In this document: piece by piece, positions 23,194 to 32,479 of the stretch
How the letters are laid out: each line of letters begins with the position of its first letter
Numbering within the stretch: the stretch's first letter is position 1
Assembly (NCBI RefSeq): GCF_003515065.1
Contig: NZ_QXGH01000031.1
Location: 49,134-113,133, forward strand
Source: Nocardioides immobilis
GTDB taxonomy: Bacteria > Actinomycetota > Actinomycetes > Propionibacteriales > Nocardioidaceae
DNA: 64,000 bases
Reading direction: 5' to 3'
The notes under the pieces: generated by a model
What the model was told of the DNA's origin: nothing
What the model saw: only the letters and a program-made list of their open reading frames with translations
The model's database searches: none
Made by a program: the position numbers and the translations under genes

Positions 23194-25305
23194 TCAGCGC
23201 TGCCGGTAGGCCACGCAGACCGACGGACGCGGGAAGTCGTTCGTGTGCGGCCAGGTGCTCGCCGGCTCCTCGAACGTCGCGCCACTGATCTCCCCCGGGT
23301 GCTGCGGGGCGAAGAACAGCGACCGGTCGTTGTCGTAGACCAGCGGACCACAGCACTCGGCGCCCTTGGGCACCGTGAGGAACGCCTTGACGTGGCCCCG
23401 CTCCGGGCCTGCGACGGGCACCCGGAACAGGCCGTCGTTCTGGCCCATCGGCGTCAGTGCGCCGTCGGTCGAGATCCACAGGTTGCCGACGCTGTCGAAG
23501 GTCAGGTTGTCCGGGCAGCTGATCCGGCTCACCTTCGACTTGTCGTAGCCCGCGAAGTAGGTCTCCGGCGACTCCGGGTCGCCACACACGAGCATCAGGT
23601 CCCAGGTGAAGGCCCGCCGGGCGTGGTTGCCGTCGCTCGGAGTCATCTCGAGGACGTAGCCGTTGCGGTTGCCGCTCTGGTTCACGAGCGGCGCTCCCGG
23701 GCTGGTCCGCGTGCCCGAGACCGTGACCGGGTTGGCCTCGTCGGCGGGGTACGACGAGCCGCGGTTGGAGTTGTTCGTCAGCGCGACGTAGACCTTCTCG
23801 TTGACCGGGTTGACCTCGACGTCCTCGGGACGGTCCATCTTCGTCGGGCCGACCAGGTCAGCGGCCTGGCGGGTGAAGACCAGCACCTCCGCGACGGTCA
23901 TGCCGGGCACGAACGACTCGGTGTCGCTGGCCAGCGGGATCCACTCGCCGGTCCCGTCGTACGGCGCCTCGATGGCACCGGTGTCGTTGCCCGTCAACTT
24001 CGCGACGAACAGGGTGCCCTTGCTGAGCAGGGTCTTGTTGTGGCGACGGGCGGCGCGGGTGCCGCTGTCGTCGTACTTCTCGGCGGAGACGAACTTGTAC
24101 ATGTAGTCGCCGCGCTCGTCGTCACCGGAGTAGGCGACGGCCCTGCCGTTGCTCGCGATGACGACGCAGGCACCCTCGTGCTTGAACCGGCCGAGCATCG
24201 AGTGCTTCTTCGGCGCCTCGCCGGGGTGCATCGGGTCGACCTCGACGATCCAGCCGAACCGGTGCGGCTCGTTGGGCTCGGTCGCCAGGTCGAACCGCTC
24301 GTCGACCCGGTACCACTGGCGCGGGTCGCTGCTGGACTTGGCGATGCCGTAGCGGCTGTAGGAGTCCTTCGCCGTGCCGAAGGTCGGGCCCGTGGGCATC
24401 GTCCCCTCGGTGTTGAAGTACTGGTTGAAGTTCTCCTCGCCCGACAGCACGGTGCCCCACGGCGTCGTGCCGCCGGCGCAGTTGTTGAGCGTGCCCTTGA
24501 TCCGGGAGCCGGACGGGTCGGCCGTGGTCTGGAGCAGCGCGTGGCCGGCGGCCGGGCCGGTCACCCTGAAGGTGGTGTCGGCGTTGATGCGGCGGTTCTT
24601 CGGTGCCTTGGCGAGGTCCTTCTCCCGGAACCAGGACCCCGGCACCTTGCCGCGCTTGATCGTGACCACCGAGAGCCCGTGCGAGTAGATGCCGAACCGG
24701 GCGATCTGCTCCTGGCTGTACCTGCCCGCCGGGTACATGAGGGTCGGGTCGTCGTACTCGTGGTTGACCGTCATCAACGCGGTCGTGTCGTCGAGCGGCA
24801 CGACACCGACGTAGTCGTTGTTGTAGCCGAACGTCTTCTTCACGGCCTCCAGCGTCAGGTTGTACGGCGACCAGAACGGCGCGCCGGGCAGGACCGGGTC
24901 ACCCCACCGGATGATCACGTTGTGGTCGAAGCCGTTGGGAAGGACCACCGCGTCCCGCCGGTTCGGCGGCACCGGCTGGAAGTCCACCCGGGCCAGCGGA
25001 CCCGCCGCCGCGAGCGGAGCGGTCGCGGCGGCGGCGAGCGAGCCGGTGGCGGCCGTCGCCGCGCCGCCCAGCACCAGCGCGCCCGTGCCGACGGCTGCGC
25101 CGCGGAGCACCGACCGCCGGGCGACCGTTTTCGCGATCTCGTCCTGGATGTGACCCGTCTCGGTCTGGTTGGGCTGGGCGTGGTCGCAGGCGTTGCCGCA
25201 CTTGAACAGGCAGGTCAGGTAGGACCGCGATCCGTGCCGGACGCCCTCGCGGGCGACCGGGGTCAGGGACAGGAGCGAGCGGTTCTCGGGGCGCGTGACA
25301 GTCAT
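23194..25305 (-). CDS. PhoX-like (DUF839) alkaline phosphatase, Tat-exported
   Basis: 703 aa. The N-terminus has the PhoX-type LFKCGNACDH element (about 33-42) before the twin-arginine signal TVARRSVLRGAAVGTGAL (about 60-77). The beta-propeller body includes FGYNNDYVGVVPLDD, LLQTTADPSG, YSGDDERGDYMYKFV and MDRPEDVEVNP, as in the calcium/iron-dependent PhoX family. It would release phosphate from esters outside the cell. ATG 25305 is used; upstream only a TTG is in frame. Together with the PhoD-like gene it gives this window two exported phosphatases of different families. No Pho box was recognised. Confidence 0.9.
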   Translation of the reverse strand: MTVTRPENRSLLSLTPVAREGVRHGSRSYLTCLFKCGNACDHAQPNQTETGHIQDEIAKTVARRSVLRGAAVGTGALVLGGAATAATGSLAAAATAPLAAAGPLARVDFQPVPPNRRDAVVLPNGFDHNVIIRWGDPVLPGAPFWSPYNLTLEAVKKTFGYNNDYVGVVPLDDTTALMTVNHEYDDPTLMYPAGRYSQEQIARFGIYSHGLSVVTIKRGKVPGSWFREKDLAKAPKNRRINADTTFRVTGPAAGHALLQTTADPSGSRIKGTLNNCAGGTTPWGTVLSGEENFNQYFNTEGTMPTGPTFGTAKDSYSRYGIAKSSSDPRQWYRVDERFDLATEPNEPHRFGWIVEVDPMHPGEAPKKHSMLGRFKHEGACVVIASNGRAVAYSGDDERGDYMYKFVSAEKYDDSGTRAARRHNKTLLSKGTLFVAKLTGNDTGAIEAPYDGTGEWIPLASDTESFVPGMTVAEVLVFTRQAADLVGPTKMDRPEDVEVNPVNEKVYVALTNNSNRGSSYPADEANPVTVSGTRTSPGAPLVNQSGNRNGYVLEMTPSDGNHARRAFTWDLMLVCGDPESPETYFAGYDKSKVSRISCPDNLTFDSVGNLWISTDGALTPMGQNDGLFRVPVAGPERGHVKAFLTVPKGAECCGPLVYDNDRSLFFAPQHPGEISGATFEEPASTWPHTNDFPRPSVCVAYRQR

Positions 25306-25367
25306 GGCCGGAGCCAACAGACCACCGCTGAACCCGGGCCGGTCCGATGGTGTCCGGCCGGTGAAGG

Positions 25368-26963
25368 CTAGGAGAAGTCGGACGCGGTCTTGCCCTTGAG
25401 GTCCTTGCGCAGGATCTTGCCCGACGCCGACTTCGGGATGACCGGGATGAAGTCGACGACCCGGATCTTCTTGTGCGGCGCGACCTTCTCGCCGACGTAG
25501 GCCATCACCTCTTCGGCGGTGAGGGTGGCACCCTCCTGGAGCACGACGAAGGCGTGCGGGACCTCACCGGCATCCTCGTCCGGATGCGGCACGACCGCCG
25601 AGTCCGCGATGGCCGGGTGCGTCAGCAGCACGGCCTCGAGCTCGGCCGGCGGCACCTGGTAGCCCTTGTACTTGATGAGCTCCTTGAGCCGGTCGACGAC
25701 GTAGACCTCGCCCTCCGGGCCGACCTCGACGATGTCGCCGGTGTGCAGGTAGCCGTCGGCGTCGATCGTCTCGCGGGTCGCCTCGTCGTTGCCGAGGTAG
25801 CCGACCATCACGTTGGGGCCGCGCACCCAGAGCTCGCCCGGCGCCGTGCGCCCGCCGGGGACGGCGTCGATCTCCTCCCCCGTGCCCGGGTCGACGACCT
25901 TGAACTCGACGTTCGCCACGGCCATGCCGACCGAGCCGATCGAGATGTCGTCGCGGTCCAGCGGCAGCGCGTGGGAGACCGGGCTGAGCTCGGTCATGCC
26001 GTAGCCCTGCTGCATCCCGCAGCCGAGGCGCTTCTTGACCGCCTGGCCCAGGGCCTCGTCGAGCGGCGCGGCACCGCTCAGCACCGCCCGCACGCTGGAG
26101 GTGTCGATGTCATCGACGGCCGGGTGCTTGGCGAGCGCGACCGCCATCGGCGGGGCGATGTAGAGGAAGCTGATCCGCTGCTCGTGGATTAGGCGGAGGA
26201 AGTCGCCGAGGTCGAAGCGCGGCATCGTGACCAGCTTGGCCCGCACCTTCAGCGTGAGGCTCATGATCACGTTCATCCCGTAGATGTGGAAGAACGGGAG
26301 GACGGCGAGGACGACATCGTCCGACCGCTCCTGGATCGCCGTCAGGGACTGCTGGACGTTCGCGACCAGGTTGCGGTGGGTGAGCATGACGCCCTTGGCC
26401 TTGCCCGTCGTACCGGACGAGTACGGCAGTACGGCGAGGTGCGTCGCCGGGTCGATCGAGACCTCCGGCGCCGGAGCGCCCTCCGACAGCAGGTCCATCA
26501 TCGACTCGTGGCCTTCGGCCCCGTCGAGCACGATCACGTGCTCCTGCCCGAGGCCGACCTCGGCGCAGCCCGCCATCGCGCCGGGCAGCAGGGGGGAGAC
26601 CGTCACGTAGCGGATGGCACCGGAGTCGCGGAGCTGGTTGGCGATCTCGGGCGGCGTGTAGAGCGAGTTGATCGTCGTCGCCGTCGCACCCGCCCGCAGG
26701 ATGCCGTGGAAGGCGATCACGAACGCCGCCGTGTTGGGGCAGTGCAGGGCCACGACGTCGCCCGGCTTGATCCCGCGAGCCGCCAGCGCACCGGCGAACG
26801 CGTCGATGCGGGCGCGCAGGTCGCCGTACGTCGTCTCCGCGTTGGTCGCCGAGTCGAAGACCGCGACCCGGCCGAGCTCGTCGTCGGTCAGTCCGGAGAA
26901 GAGGTAGTCGTAGACGCTGACGTCAGGAATCTCGACATCGGCGAAGGGGCTCTGGAACGGCAC
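25368..26963 (-). CDS. 4-coumarate--CoA ligase family acyl-CoA synthetase
   Basis: 531 aa AMP-forming ligase. Motifs in order: PYSSGTTGKAKGV (about 177-189), GYGMTELSPVSH, YLHTGDIVEVG, VDRLKELIKYKGYQV (hinge) and KSASGKILRKDL with the catalytic lysine. The overall pattern is closest to 4-coumarate/medium-chain acyl-CoA ligases, but the substrate is not known. The GTG start at 26963 has AGAGGA 7 nt upstream; an apparently longer reading frame upstream lacks support. It is divergent from the response-regulator gene at 27166. Confidence 0.92.
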   Translation of the reverse strand: MPFQSPFADVEIPDVSVYDYLFSGLTDDELGRVAVFDSATNAETTYGDLRARIDAFAGALAARGIKPGDVVALHCPNTAAFVIAFHGILRAGATATTINSLYTPPEIANQLRDSGAIRYVTVSPLLPGAMAGCAEVGLGQEHVIVLDGAEGHESMMDLLSEGAPAPEVSIDPATHLAVLPYSSGTTGKAKGVMLTHRNLVANVQQSLTAIQERSDDVVLAVLPFFHIYGMNVIMSLTLKVRAKLVTMPRFDLGDFLRLIHEQRISFLYIAPPMAVALAKHPAVDDIDTSSVRAVLSGAAPLDEALGQAVKKRLGCGMQQGYGMTELSPVSHALPLDRDDISIGSVGMAVANVEFKVVDPGTGEEIDAVPGGRTAPGELWVRGPNVMVGYLGNDEATRETIDADGYLHTGDIVEVGPEGEVYVVDRLKELIKYKGYQVPPAELEAVLLTHPAIADSAVVPHPDEDAGEVPHAFVVLQEGATLTAEEVMAYVGEKVAPHKKIRVVDFIPVIPKSASGKILRKDLKGKTASDFS

Positions 26964-27165
26964 AGCGGTGTCCTCTCGGAGAGAGCGGGCGTCGATCCCC
27001 GAACCGTAGCGCCTCCGACCGATCTCGGCGCGCCCCTCCGAACTACGGGCGGACCTAGTCATTGCGGACCACCATCCGATGGCCGCGCGGCCAGAACCTG
27101 CGTCCCCGCGGTCGCGATCTGGCCGTTCGACCGCGCCTGTCCTCGCCACTGGGCACAGTGAAGCC

Positions 27166-27846
27166 GTGGCAGGCAAGGAACCGATCCGGGTCTACCTCGC
27201 TGCGCAGTACGACATCGTCCGCAGCGGGCTCTTCAGCCTGCTCGAAGCAGAGCTCGACATCGCGGTCGTGGGCCAGTCCGGCCTCGCCTCGGTCGCCCTG
27301 CCCCAGATCCTGGAGCTCCGGCCGGACGTGGCCGTCCTCGACGCCCGGCTGCCGGACGGCAGCGGGCTCGGGCTCTGCCGGGCCATCCGTGCTGCCGACC
27401 CGGCCATCCGGGGCCTGATCCTGGCCGGCCGCCGCGACGACGACGCGATCGCCACGGCGATGCTGGCCGGAGCCGCCGGCTACATGCTCGAGCAGATCAA
27501 CGCCAGCTCCCTGGTCAACGGCATCCGGCTCGTCGCCAGCGGCCACTCGGTGGTCGACTGGTCGGTCCCGGCCAGCGTCGTCGAGCACGTCGCCCTCCAC
27601 AAGCGATCGCTCCAGGTGGTCGCCGACCTCACGCCGCAGCAGCGCAAGATCCTGTTCCTCATAGCCGAGGGGCTGACCAACCGGGAGATCGCCGCGCGCC
27701 TGTACCTCGCCGAGAAGACCGTCAAGAACCACGTGACCGCGCTGCTCAGCCGGCTCGGCGTCGCCCACCGGACCCAGGCGGCGATGATGGCCGCGACCTG
27801 GGCGCGGGCAGAGTCCGCGACGAGGACGTACGACGACGCCGGCTGA
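27166..27846 (+). CDS. NarL/LuxR-family response regulator with degenerate receiver
   Basis: 226 aa: receiver domain (7-125) and LuxR helix-turn-helix (about 155-215, LTPQQRKILFLIAEGLTNRE and KTVKNHVTALLSRLGV). Asp59 (VAVLDARLPDG) aligns with the phosphorylation site. The acidic pair that binds Mg is replaced by Ala12-Ala13, the switch Thr/Ser by Ala87 and the invariant Lys by Glu109. It may therefore work without phosphorylation. No sensor kinase is adjacent. GTG 27166 is chosen as the start from domain alignment; no clear Shine-Dalgarno. Its stop directly abuts that of the convergent TetR gene. Confidence 0.85.
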   Translation: MAGKEPIRVYLAAQYDIVRSGLFSLLEAELDIAVVGQSGLASVALPQILELRPDVAVLDARLPDGSGLGLCRAIRAADPAIRGLILAGRRDDDAIATAMLAGAAGYMLEQINASSLVNGIRLVASGHSVVDWSVPASVVEHVALHKRSLQVVADLTPQQRKILFLIAEGLTNREIAARLYLAEKTVKNHVTALLSRLGVAHRTQAAMMAATWARAESATRTYDDAG

Positions 27847-28431
27847 TCAGGCGTCCGGGTCGATGCTCGCCTCGAGCGCCGGCGCCAGCAGGGCTGCCAG
27901 CTCCGCGGCGACGTCGTCGTCGGTCTCGGGCGGCATCGCCACGTAGCTGATCCCGAGTCGGGCGATGGTGCGCGCGAGCGCGCGACCGGCCGCTGGGTCG
28001 GCGATCGGCCACACCCGGGCGACGGCGATCGTCAGCCGCTCGGCGATGTGCGCCAGCAAGGGCCCGCTGTCGGTGGTGACGAGTCGGAGCAGGTCGGGGT
28101 GCGCGTCTCCGTCCTGGACCCGGCGGATCAGCGGGTCGCCGGAGGTGCCGTCGAGGAACGTGCGGAGCGCGGCCTCCAGGCCCGCGCGCGGGTTGTCGGC
28201 GTTCGCCTCCATGTCGGCGTCGACGAGGTCGCAGAAGGCGTCGGCGACCTCGTGGGCGTAGGCCTCGGCGAGGCCGGCCCGCGACCCGAAGTCGTTGTAG
28301 ATCGTCTGCCGGCTGACCCCGGCGCGCTTGGCCACGGCCGCGAGCGTGACGCTGCGCCAGGGATTCTCCTCGAGCACCTCGCGCAGGGCGGCGAAGACCG
28401 CGACGCGCGTCGGCACTCCGGCTCTGGGCAT
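27847..28431 (-). CDS. TetR/AcrR family transcriptional regulator
   Basis: 194 aa. The N-terminal TetR helix-turn-helix reads VTLAAVAKRAGVSRQTIYNDFGSR (in part; about 28-51), followed by the linker and an all-helical ligand-binding half ending with acidic residues. ATG 28431 lies 6 nt after TACTCT (leaderless). It does not face a divergent target gene: it converges on the response regulator, and the XRE-type gene lies upstream on the same strand, 47 nt away. Its target and ligand are unknown. Confidence 0.88.
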   Translation of the reverse strand: MPRAGVPTRVAVFAALREVLEENPWRSVTLAAVAKRAGVSRQTIYNDFGSRAGLAEAYAHEVADAFCDLVDADMEANADNPRAGLEAALRTFLDGTSGDPLIRRVQDGDAHPDLLRLVTTDSGPLLAHIAERLTIAVARVWPIADPAAGRALARTIARLGISYVAMPPETDDDVAAELAALLAPALEASIDPDA

Positions 28432-28478
28432 GGCCGAAGAGTAGTGGGTGGGGTCAGGCGGCCTCAGCCGGAACACAC

Positions 28479-29426
28479 CTACGCCGAGGCGTCGCGCGCC
28501 CTGCGCGCCTGGCGCTGCGCGCGCGCCGACGCATGGTTGAACCGCACCATCATCGAGGCCGACGGCGTGACCAACCCGTTCACGTAGGTGGAGAGCCGGG
28601 GCGCCGACGTACCGCACAGCGCAGCGAACTGCCGCTGGCTGAGGCCGCTCACGGCCACCAGGCGCCGGATCTCGCGCGCCACGAGCTGCCGGTCGTGACG
28701 CTCGGACTGCTCGCGGTAGTACTTGATCGCCTCCTCCAGGGCGGCTGCGGGAAGCAGGCGGTCGCCGGCGACCAACAGCTTGTGGAGCTCGACGGGGTAC
28801 GGCGACCACGGGTTGGCGGCGACGACCGCGACCTGTGCCCGCCACCCGCGGATCCCGCCGGTGTCGGCACACCTGACAGCGTCCTCGACCGTGGCGAGCT
28901 CGGGACCGGGCGAGTCCGGGTCGACGTCGGCAACGACAAGCCAGAACCCGCACCGGTAGCAGTTGCCGCTGACGTCGAGGGCCGCATCCCGGTCGAGCCC
29001 ACTCGCCACCAAGCCGTCGATGATCTCGTCGGCGCGAGCGAGGTTCCAGACGAGGCGACTCGCCAACGGCATGCTCGACGCGGTGCCGAGCCGTTCGTCG
29101 ACACCGGTCTGGACGGCGGCGACCGCGCGGTGGCCGTAGCGCTTCACCAGGGCGTCGAGGGTCGCGAAGTCGGCGGGCTCTGCAAAGCCGACGAGCGAGA
29201 TCGCGTTGGCCATCACGCCGACCTTCATCGGCCACCGATCGGTTCCGACGAGCGTCTCAGCGGCCTCGGCGAAGTGCTCCACTCCGACAAGGAGTCGGTC
29301 GGTGCCCGCCCGGTCCGTTCGATCGAGCAGCTCGAGCGTGGCGCGGTGCGCGACGTGGTGGCCGGCGTCGGGGTCCTCGGCAATGGCAACCCTCAGCGCG
29401 TCGAGCCGAGCGACCGATGTCTCCAT
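28479..29426 (-). CDS. Protein with C-terminal XRE-type helix-turn-helix
   Basis: 315 aa, no named family. Residues 1-245 are helical and acidic, including a GNCYRCGFWLVVADV segment with two cysteines and a WSPYPVELHKLLVAGDRLLP region. The C-terminus (about 250-300) is an XRE helix-turn-helix: EIRRLVAVSGLSQRQFAALC then SAPRLSTYVNGLVTPSASMM. A DNA-binding domain at the C-terminus is the reverse of most XRE regulators. ATG 29426 follows a GGGTGCAGGGG ribosome-binding site. It is divergent from the TetR gene at 29578 across a comparatively AT-rich 150-nt gap, so it may control its own region. Confidence 0.75.
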   Translation of the reverse strand: METSVARLDALRVAIAEDPDAGHHVAHRATLELLDRTDRAGTDRLLVGVEHFAEAAETLVGTDRWPMKVGVMANAISLVGFAEPADFATLDALVKRYGHRAVAAVQTGVDERLGTASSMPLASRLVWNLARADEIIDGLVASGLDRDAALDVSGNCYRCGFWLVVADVDPDSPGPELATVEDAVRCADTGGIRGWRAQVAVVAANPWSPYPVELHKLLVAGDRLLPAAALEEAIKYYREQSERHDRQLVAREIRRLVAVSGLSQRQFAALCGTSAPRLSTYVNGLVTPSASMMVRFNHASARAQRQARRARDASA

Positions 29427-29577
29427 GCCCCTGCACCCTTCGAGCGCAACCGGCGGCGTCGAAGATCCCCATGCCTGCGCTCGCCCGCTGCTGACCTGCG
29501 GCACCCACGTTAATGCATGGCTGTAGGATTTTGCTGCGGGAATGCAGGAATCCATGGCTTCCACTAGCCTCCAGCCC

Positions 29578-30210
29578 ATGTCTGCCGCCGGACCGCCGTC
29601 GCGCGCCCGAGCAGCCCACCTGGGACCGGAACGGCGACGTCCCCTAGTCCTCGACGCTGCGCTGGCGATCGCGAACGAGCATGGGTTCGGCGCGGTGACG
29701 ATCGGCGCCGTGGCCGCGCAGATGGGCGTCACCCGGCCCGTCGTGTACGCCTGCTACGCCGACCGGGTCGCGATGGTCAACGCCCTCCTCGATCGCGAGG
29801 GCGGTCAGCTGCTCGAGGCGGTGATCAGCGCCCTGCACAGCTCCGGCACCGCCGGAACCCCGGAGGAGGCGTTCGTCACCGGCACCCAGGCGCTGCTGCG
29901 GACAGTGACCGAGCGCGCCGACGCGTGGCGGCTCCTCGTCCTCGGAGAGCCCGATCCGGCGATGTCCAAGCGGTTCCGAGGGGCTCGTTCGCTGGTCAGG
30001 ACCGAGGCGACCAGGTGGATGCGCCCTGCCCTCGAGCGGTGGTGGGACATCGAGGACCTCGACGCCAAGCAGCCGGTCCTCATCGAGATCTTCATGTCCA
30101 CCTGCCAGACCGCGATCCAGACGATGCTGGCACCGGGCAACACCTGGACCGCGGACCACCTCGGGGAGTTCGTCGGCCAAGCGTTGCACCGGGTGTTCCG
30201 CGACGCCTGA
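29578..30210 (+). CDS. TetR family transcriptional regulator
   Basis: 210 aa. The N-terminal domain has LDAALAIANEHGFGAVTIGA and VAAQMGVTRPVVYACYADR, the TetR helix-turn-helix, with the Tyr-Ala-Cys-Tyr end typical of the group. The C-terminal half is helical with ATRWMRPALERWWDIEDL and a cysteine-containing helix. ATG 29578 is preferred; in-frame ATGs at 29542 and 29554 are possible. It is divergent from the XRE-type gene and is followed by the convergent RTX pseudogene. Target and inducer unknown. Confidence 0.82.
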   Translation: MSAAGPPSRARAAHLGPERRRPLVLDAALAIANEHGFGAVTIGAVAAQMGVTRPVVYACYADRVAMVNALLDREGGQLLEAVISALHSSGTAGTPEEAFVTGTQALLRTVTERADAWRLLVLGEPDPAMSKRFRGARSLVRTEATRWMRPALERWWDIEDLDAKQPVLIEIFMSTCQTAIQTMLAPGNTWTADHLGEFVGQALHRVFRDA

Positions 30211-30237
30211 GCGATCCAGGTCGACCGAGCATCGGGC

Positions 30238-32009
30238 TCACGGGCAATTCGTCCTGACCTCCCCGACACAGGAGTCGAACCCGTCGCCTCCGTCGATGCG
30301 GTCATAGCCCGCGAGGCCGTCGAGCTGGTCGTCCCCGGGCCCGCCGGACAGCGTGTTGCCCGCTGCACTACCGCTCAGCTGGTCGTTGCCGACACCGCCG
30401 ACGACCTTCTCGACGTCGACTCGGACGTTGTCGCGCTCCCCCGTCACGCTCGGCCGGCCGTCGTTCGCGACGTCGTCGATGGTCACCACCACGTTGGTCG
30501 GCCGCTCGGCGTAGCTCGCCGTGTCGGCGCCCGCGCCGCCGATGAGCTCGTCGGCTCCCTCCTCGCCGACGAGGAGGTCGGCACCGCCGTTGCCGGCCAG
30601 GACGTCGTCTCCCGGTCCGCCGTAGAGACGCTCTGCGTCGCCTGACCCGGCCAGCACGTCGTTCGCCGTACCGCCGCGGAGCACCTCGACATCGCCCTTG
30701 ACGTTGTCGCCCTCGCCGAACGAGCCGTCGTTCGCCGTGTTGTCGATGGTGGCGCTGACCGCGAAGCCGCGGTCGGCGTACGACACCGTGTCGAGGGCGC
30801 CGCCGCCGGCCAAGACGTCGGGGCCGGCGCCTCCGAGGAGCAGGTCCGCACCGCCGCCACCGGCCAGGGTGTCACCGCCCGCTCCCCCGTCGAGGGTGTT
30901 GGCGGCACCGCTGCCGGTCAGCCGGTCGGCGCCACTGCCGCCACGCATGTCTTCGACATCGGCCTTCACCAGGTCACGCTCGCCGGCCTCGCCGTCGTTG
31001 GCGAGCGCGTCGATCATGACGACGACGGGTTGGGTGCGGTCTTCGTACGTCACCAGATCGATCCCTTCCCCGCCGGACAGCGTGTCCGGGCCGGGACCGC
31101 CGTCGAGCACGTCGTCTCCGGCGCCTCCGAGGAGCGTGTCCTTGCCGAAGTAGCCGTCGAAGATGTTGCTGCCGTCCGGTCCGGACAGGGTGTCGTCACC
31201 GCTGCCGCCGATGACGATCTCGTTCTCGGGCGGGACCCAGTCGTTCTCGCCGGCCTCGCCGTCGCTCGAGACACCGTCGACCGACACCGTGACCGGCGCG
31301 ACCCGCCTGCGGTAGTCGACCGTGTCGACACCCGCGCCCCCGAACATGATGTCGCTGCCGAGTCCACCGTCCAGGACGTCGTCACCCCCGTTCCCGTTCA
31401 GGGTCTGCGCCAGCTGGTTGCCGGTGATCGTGTCATTGCTGGCTCCGCCGGCGAGGATCTCCAGGTCGGAGCCCAGGAAGTCGTGTTCACTGGGGCCGCC
31501 GTCGTTCTCGGCAGAGTCCAGGCTCAGCGACACGGCCGTGGTCCGGGTGCGATAGTTGACGGTGTCGCTGCCGGCGTCTCCGAAGAGGTCCTCCGGACCG
31601 GTTCCCGGCTCGATCCAATCGTTGCCGCACCGGCATGCACGACCCCGGCGAGCGCGAGGGCGGGGAACTGGATGACGTCGTTCAGGTCACCGCTCGTCAC
31701 GTCGTACGACGACACCAACGACTTGGGGCACATCACCGACGCCGAGCTGGCGACCTGGCACGGCGACGTGGTCGTCATCGTTGCGCCCGGTGTGTTGTCC
31801 CGTACGAGGTACGCCGGCCCGCCGTTGGGGAGCGTGGCGTTGTTGATCGTGATCCAGTTCGCGCCACCGGCGCCGGACTGCACCACCATCTGCGATCCGT
31901 TCATGAAGACCACGGTGTGGCCGGCCGCCTGGGCCGGTGCTGCCGCCAGCACCACCGCGGCGGGCGCCGTGGCCAGGGCTGTCGCCAGGGCCAGGGTCCG
32001 AGTACTCAT
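30238..32009 (-). pseudogene. Secreted RTX-type calcium-binding repeat protein, frameshifted
   Basis: The N-terminus, read from ATG 32009 after AAGGAG, has a Sec signal (ALATAPAAVVLAAAPAQAAG) and a short domain. At about 31635 the sense reading moves to the -1 frame: there GNDWIEPGTG joins the RTX repeats, which then run to the stop at 30238 (about 450 residues). Nonapeptides of the GGxGxDxLxGG type occur in at least eight blocks, separated by segments of the form DTVSYADRGFAVSATIDNTA. The protein ends with a cysteine pair. In the unshifted frame the product would be only 161 aa with no repeats. One base appears to be missing near 31627-31640; sequencing error is possible. Probable exoprotein folded by calcium; no type I secretion genes nearby. 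Confidence 0.8.
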
Positions 32010-32134
32010 TGTCGTGCTCCTTTCGAGTGGGGCTACTTCGCGCTGACGGCGAGGCCGTCGATCGAGACCTCCCTATTGGAGGTGAGCACCGTCGTCGGGC
32101 TCCCTTCGGGATAGATGACGACCGCCGGCGGCGG

Positions 32135-32416
32135 TCAGGCGGAGCCTTGGAACAGGGGCGGCAGGTCCAGTGCCTCGGTGATCCGGTCGCACGCAACACC
32201 CGCACGGCGGGCGACGTTGCGGACGGTGTCCGCGCTGTCGGCCTCCCACAGCAGGAACCAGGTCTCGTCCCCGGGCACGAGGATCGATCGGACCAGGTGG
32301 GCCGGGTGGCCGTCCTCGGTCGACTCCACGGCCATCGCCTTCATGCGCACGAGCGCTCGACTCGCCGCATCCGTGTGACCTGCCGCGACGTAGCACTCCT
32401 GGAGGAACTCGCTCAC
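32135..32416 (-). CDS. DUF4242-like small protein
   Basis: 93 aa. The half WFLLWEADSADTVRNVARRA (about 53-72) followed by CDRITEALDLPP matches the DUF4242 pattern of a ferredoxin-like fold; a Streptomyces member is known to bind nickel. GTG 32416 is the start: TAGCGT lies 7 nt upstream, so the mRNA is leaderless. It is encoded between the LuxR ATPase gene and the RTX pseudogene, all on the minus strand. The frame stays open for 33 more codons after the TGA stop. Confidence 0.72.
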   Translation of the reverse strand: MSEFLQECYVAAGHTDAASRALVRMKAMAVESTEDGHPAHLVRSILVPGDETWFLLWEADSADTVRNVARRAGVACDRITEALDLPPLFQGSA

Positions 32417-32479
32417 GTGGTCGACGCTAGGTTCCGGTCCGGGGCGGTCGCATCACGGAAACCTGCGAACTTTGACGGG

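Noticed and set aside
30238..31533. Tandem-repeat DNA or CRISPR-like array
   Set aside because: The periodicity is in the encoded RTX nonapeptides; the DNA units vary and lack constant spacers.
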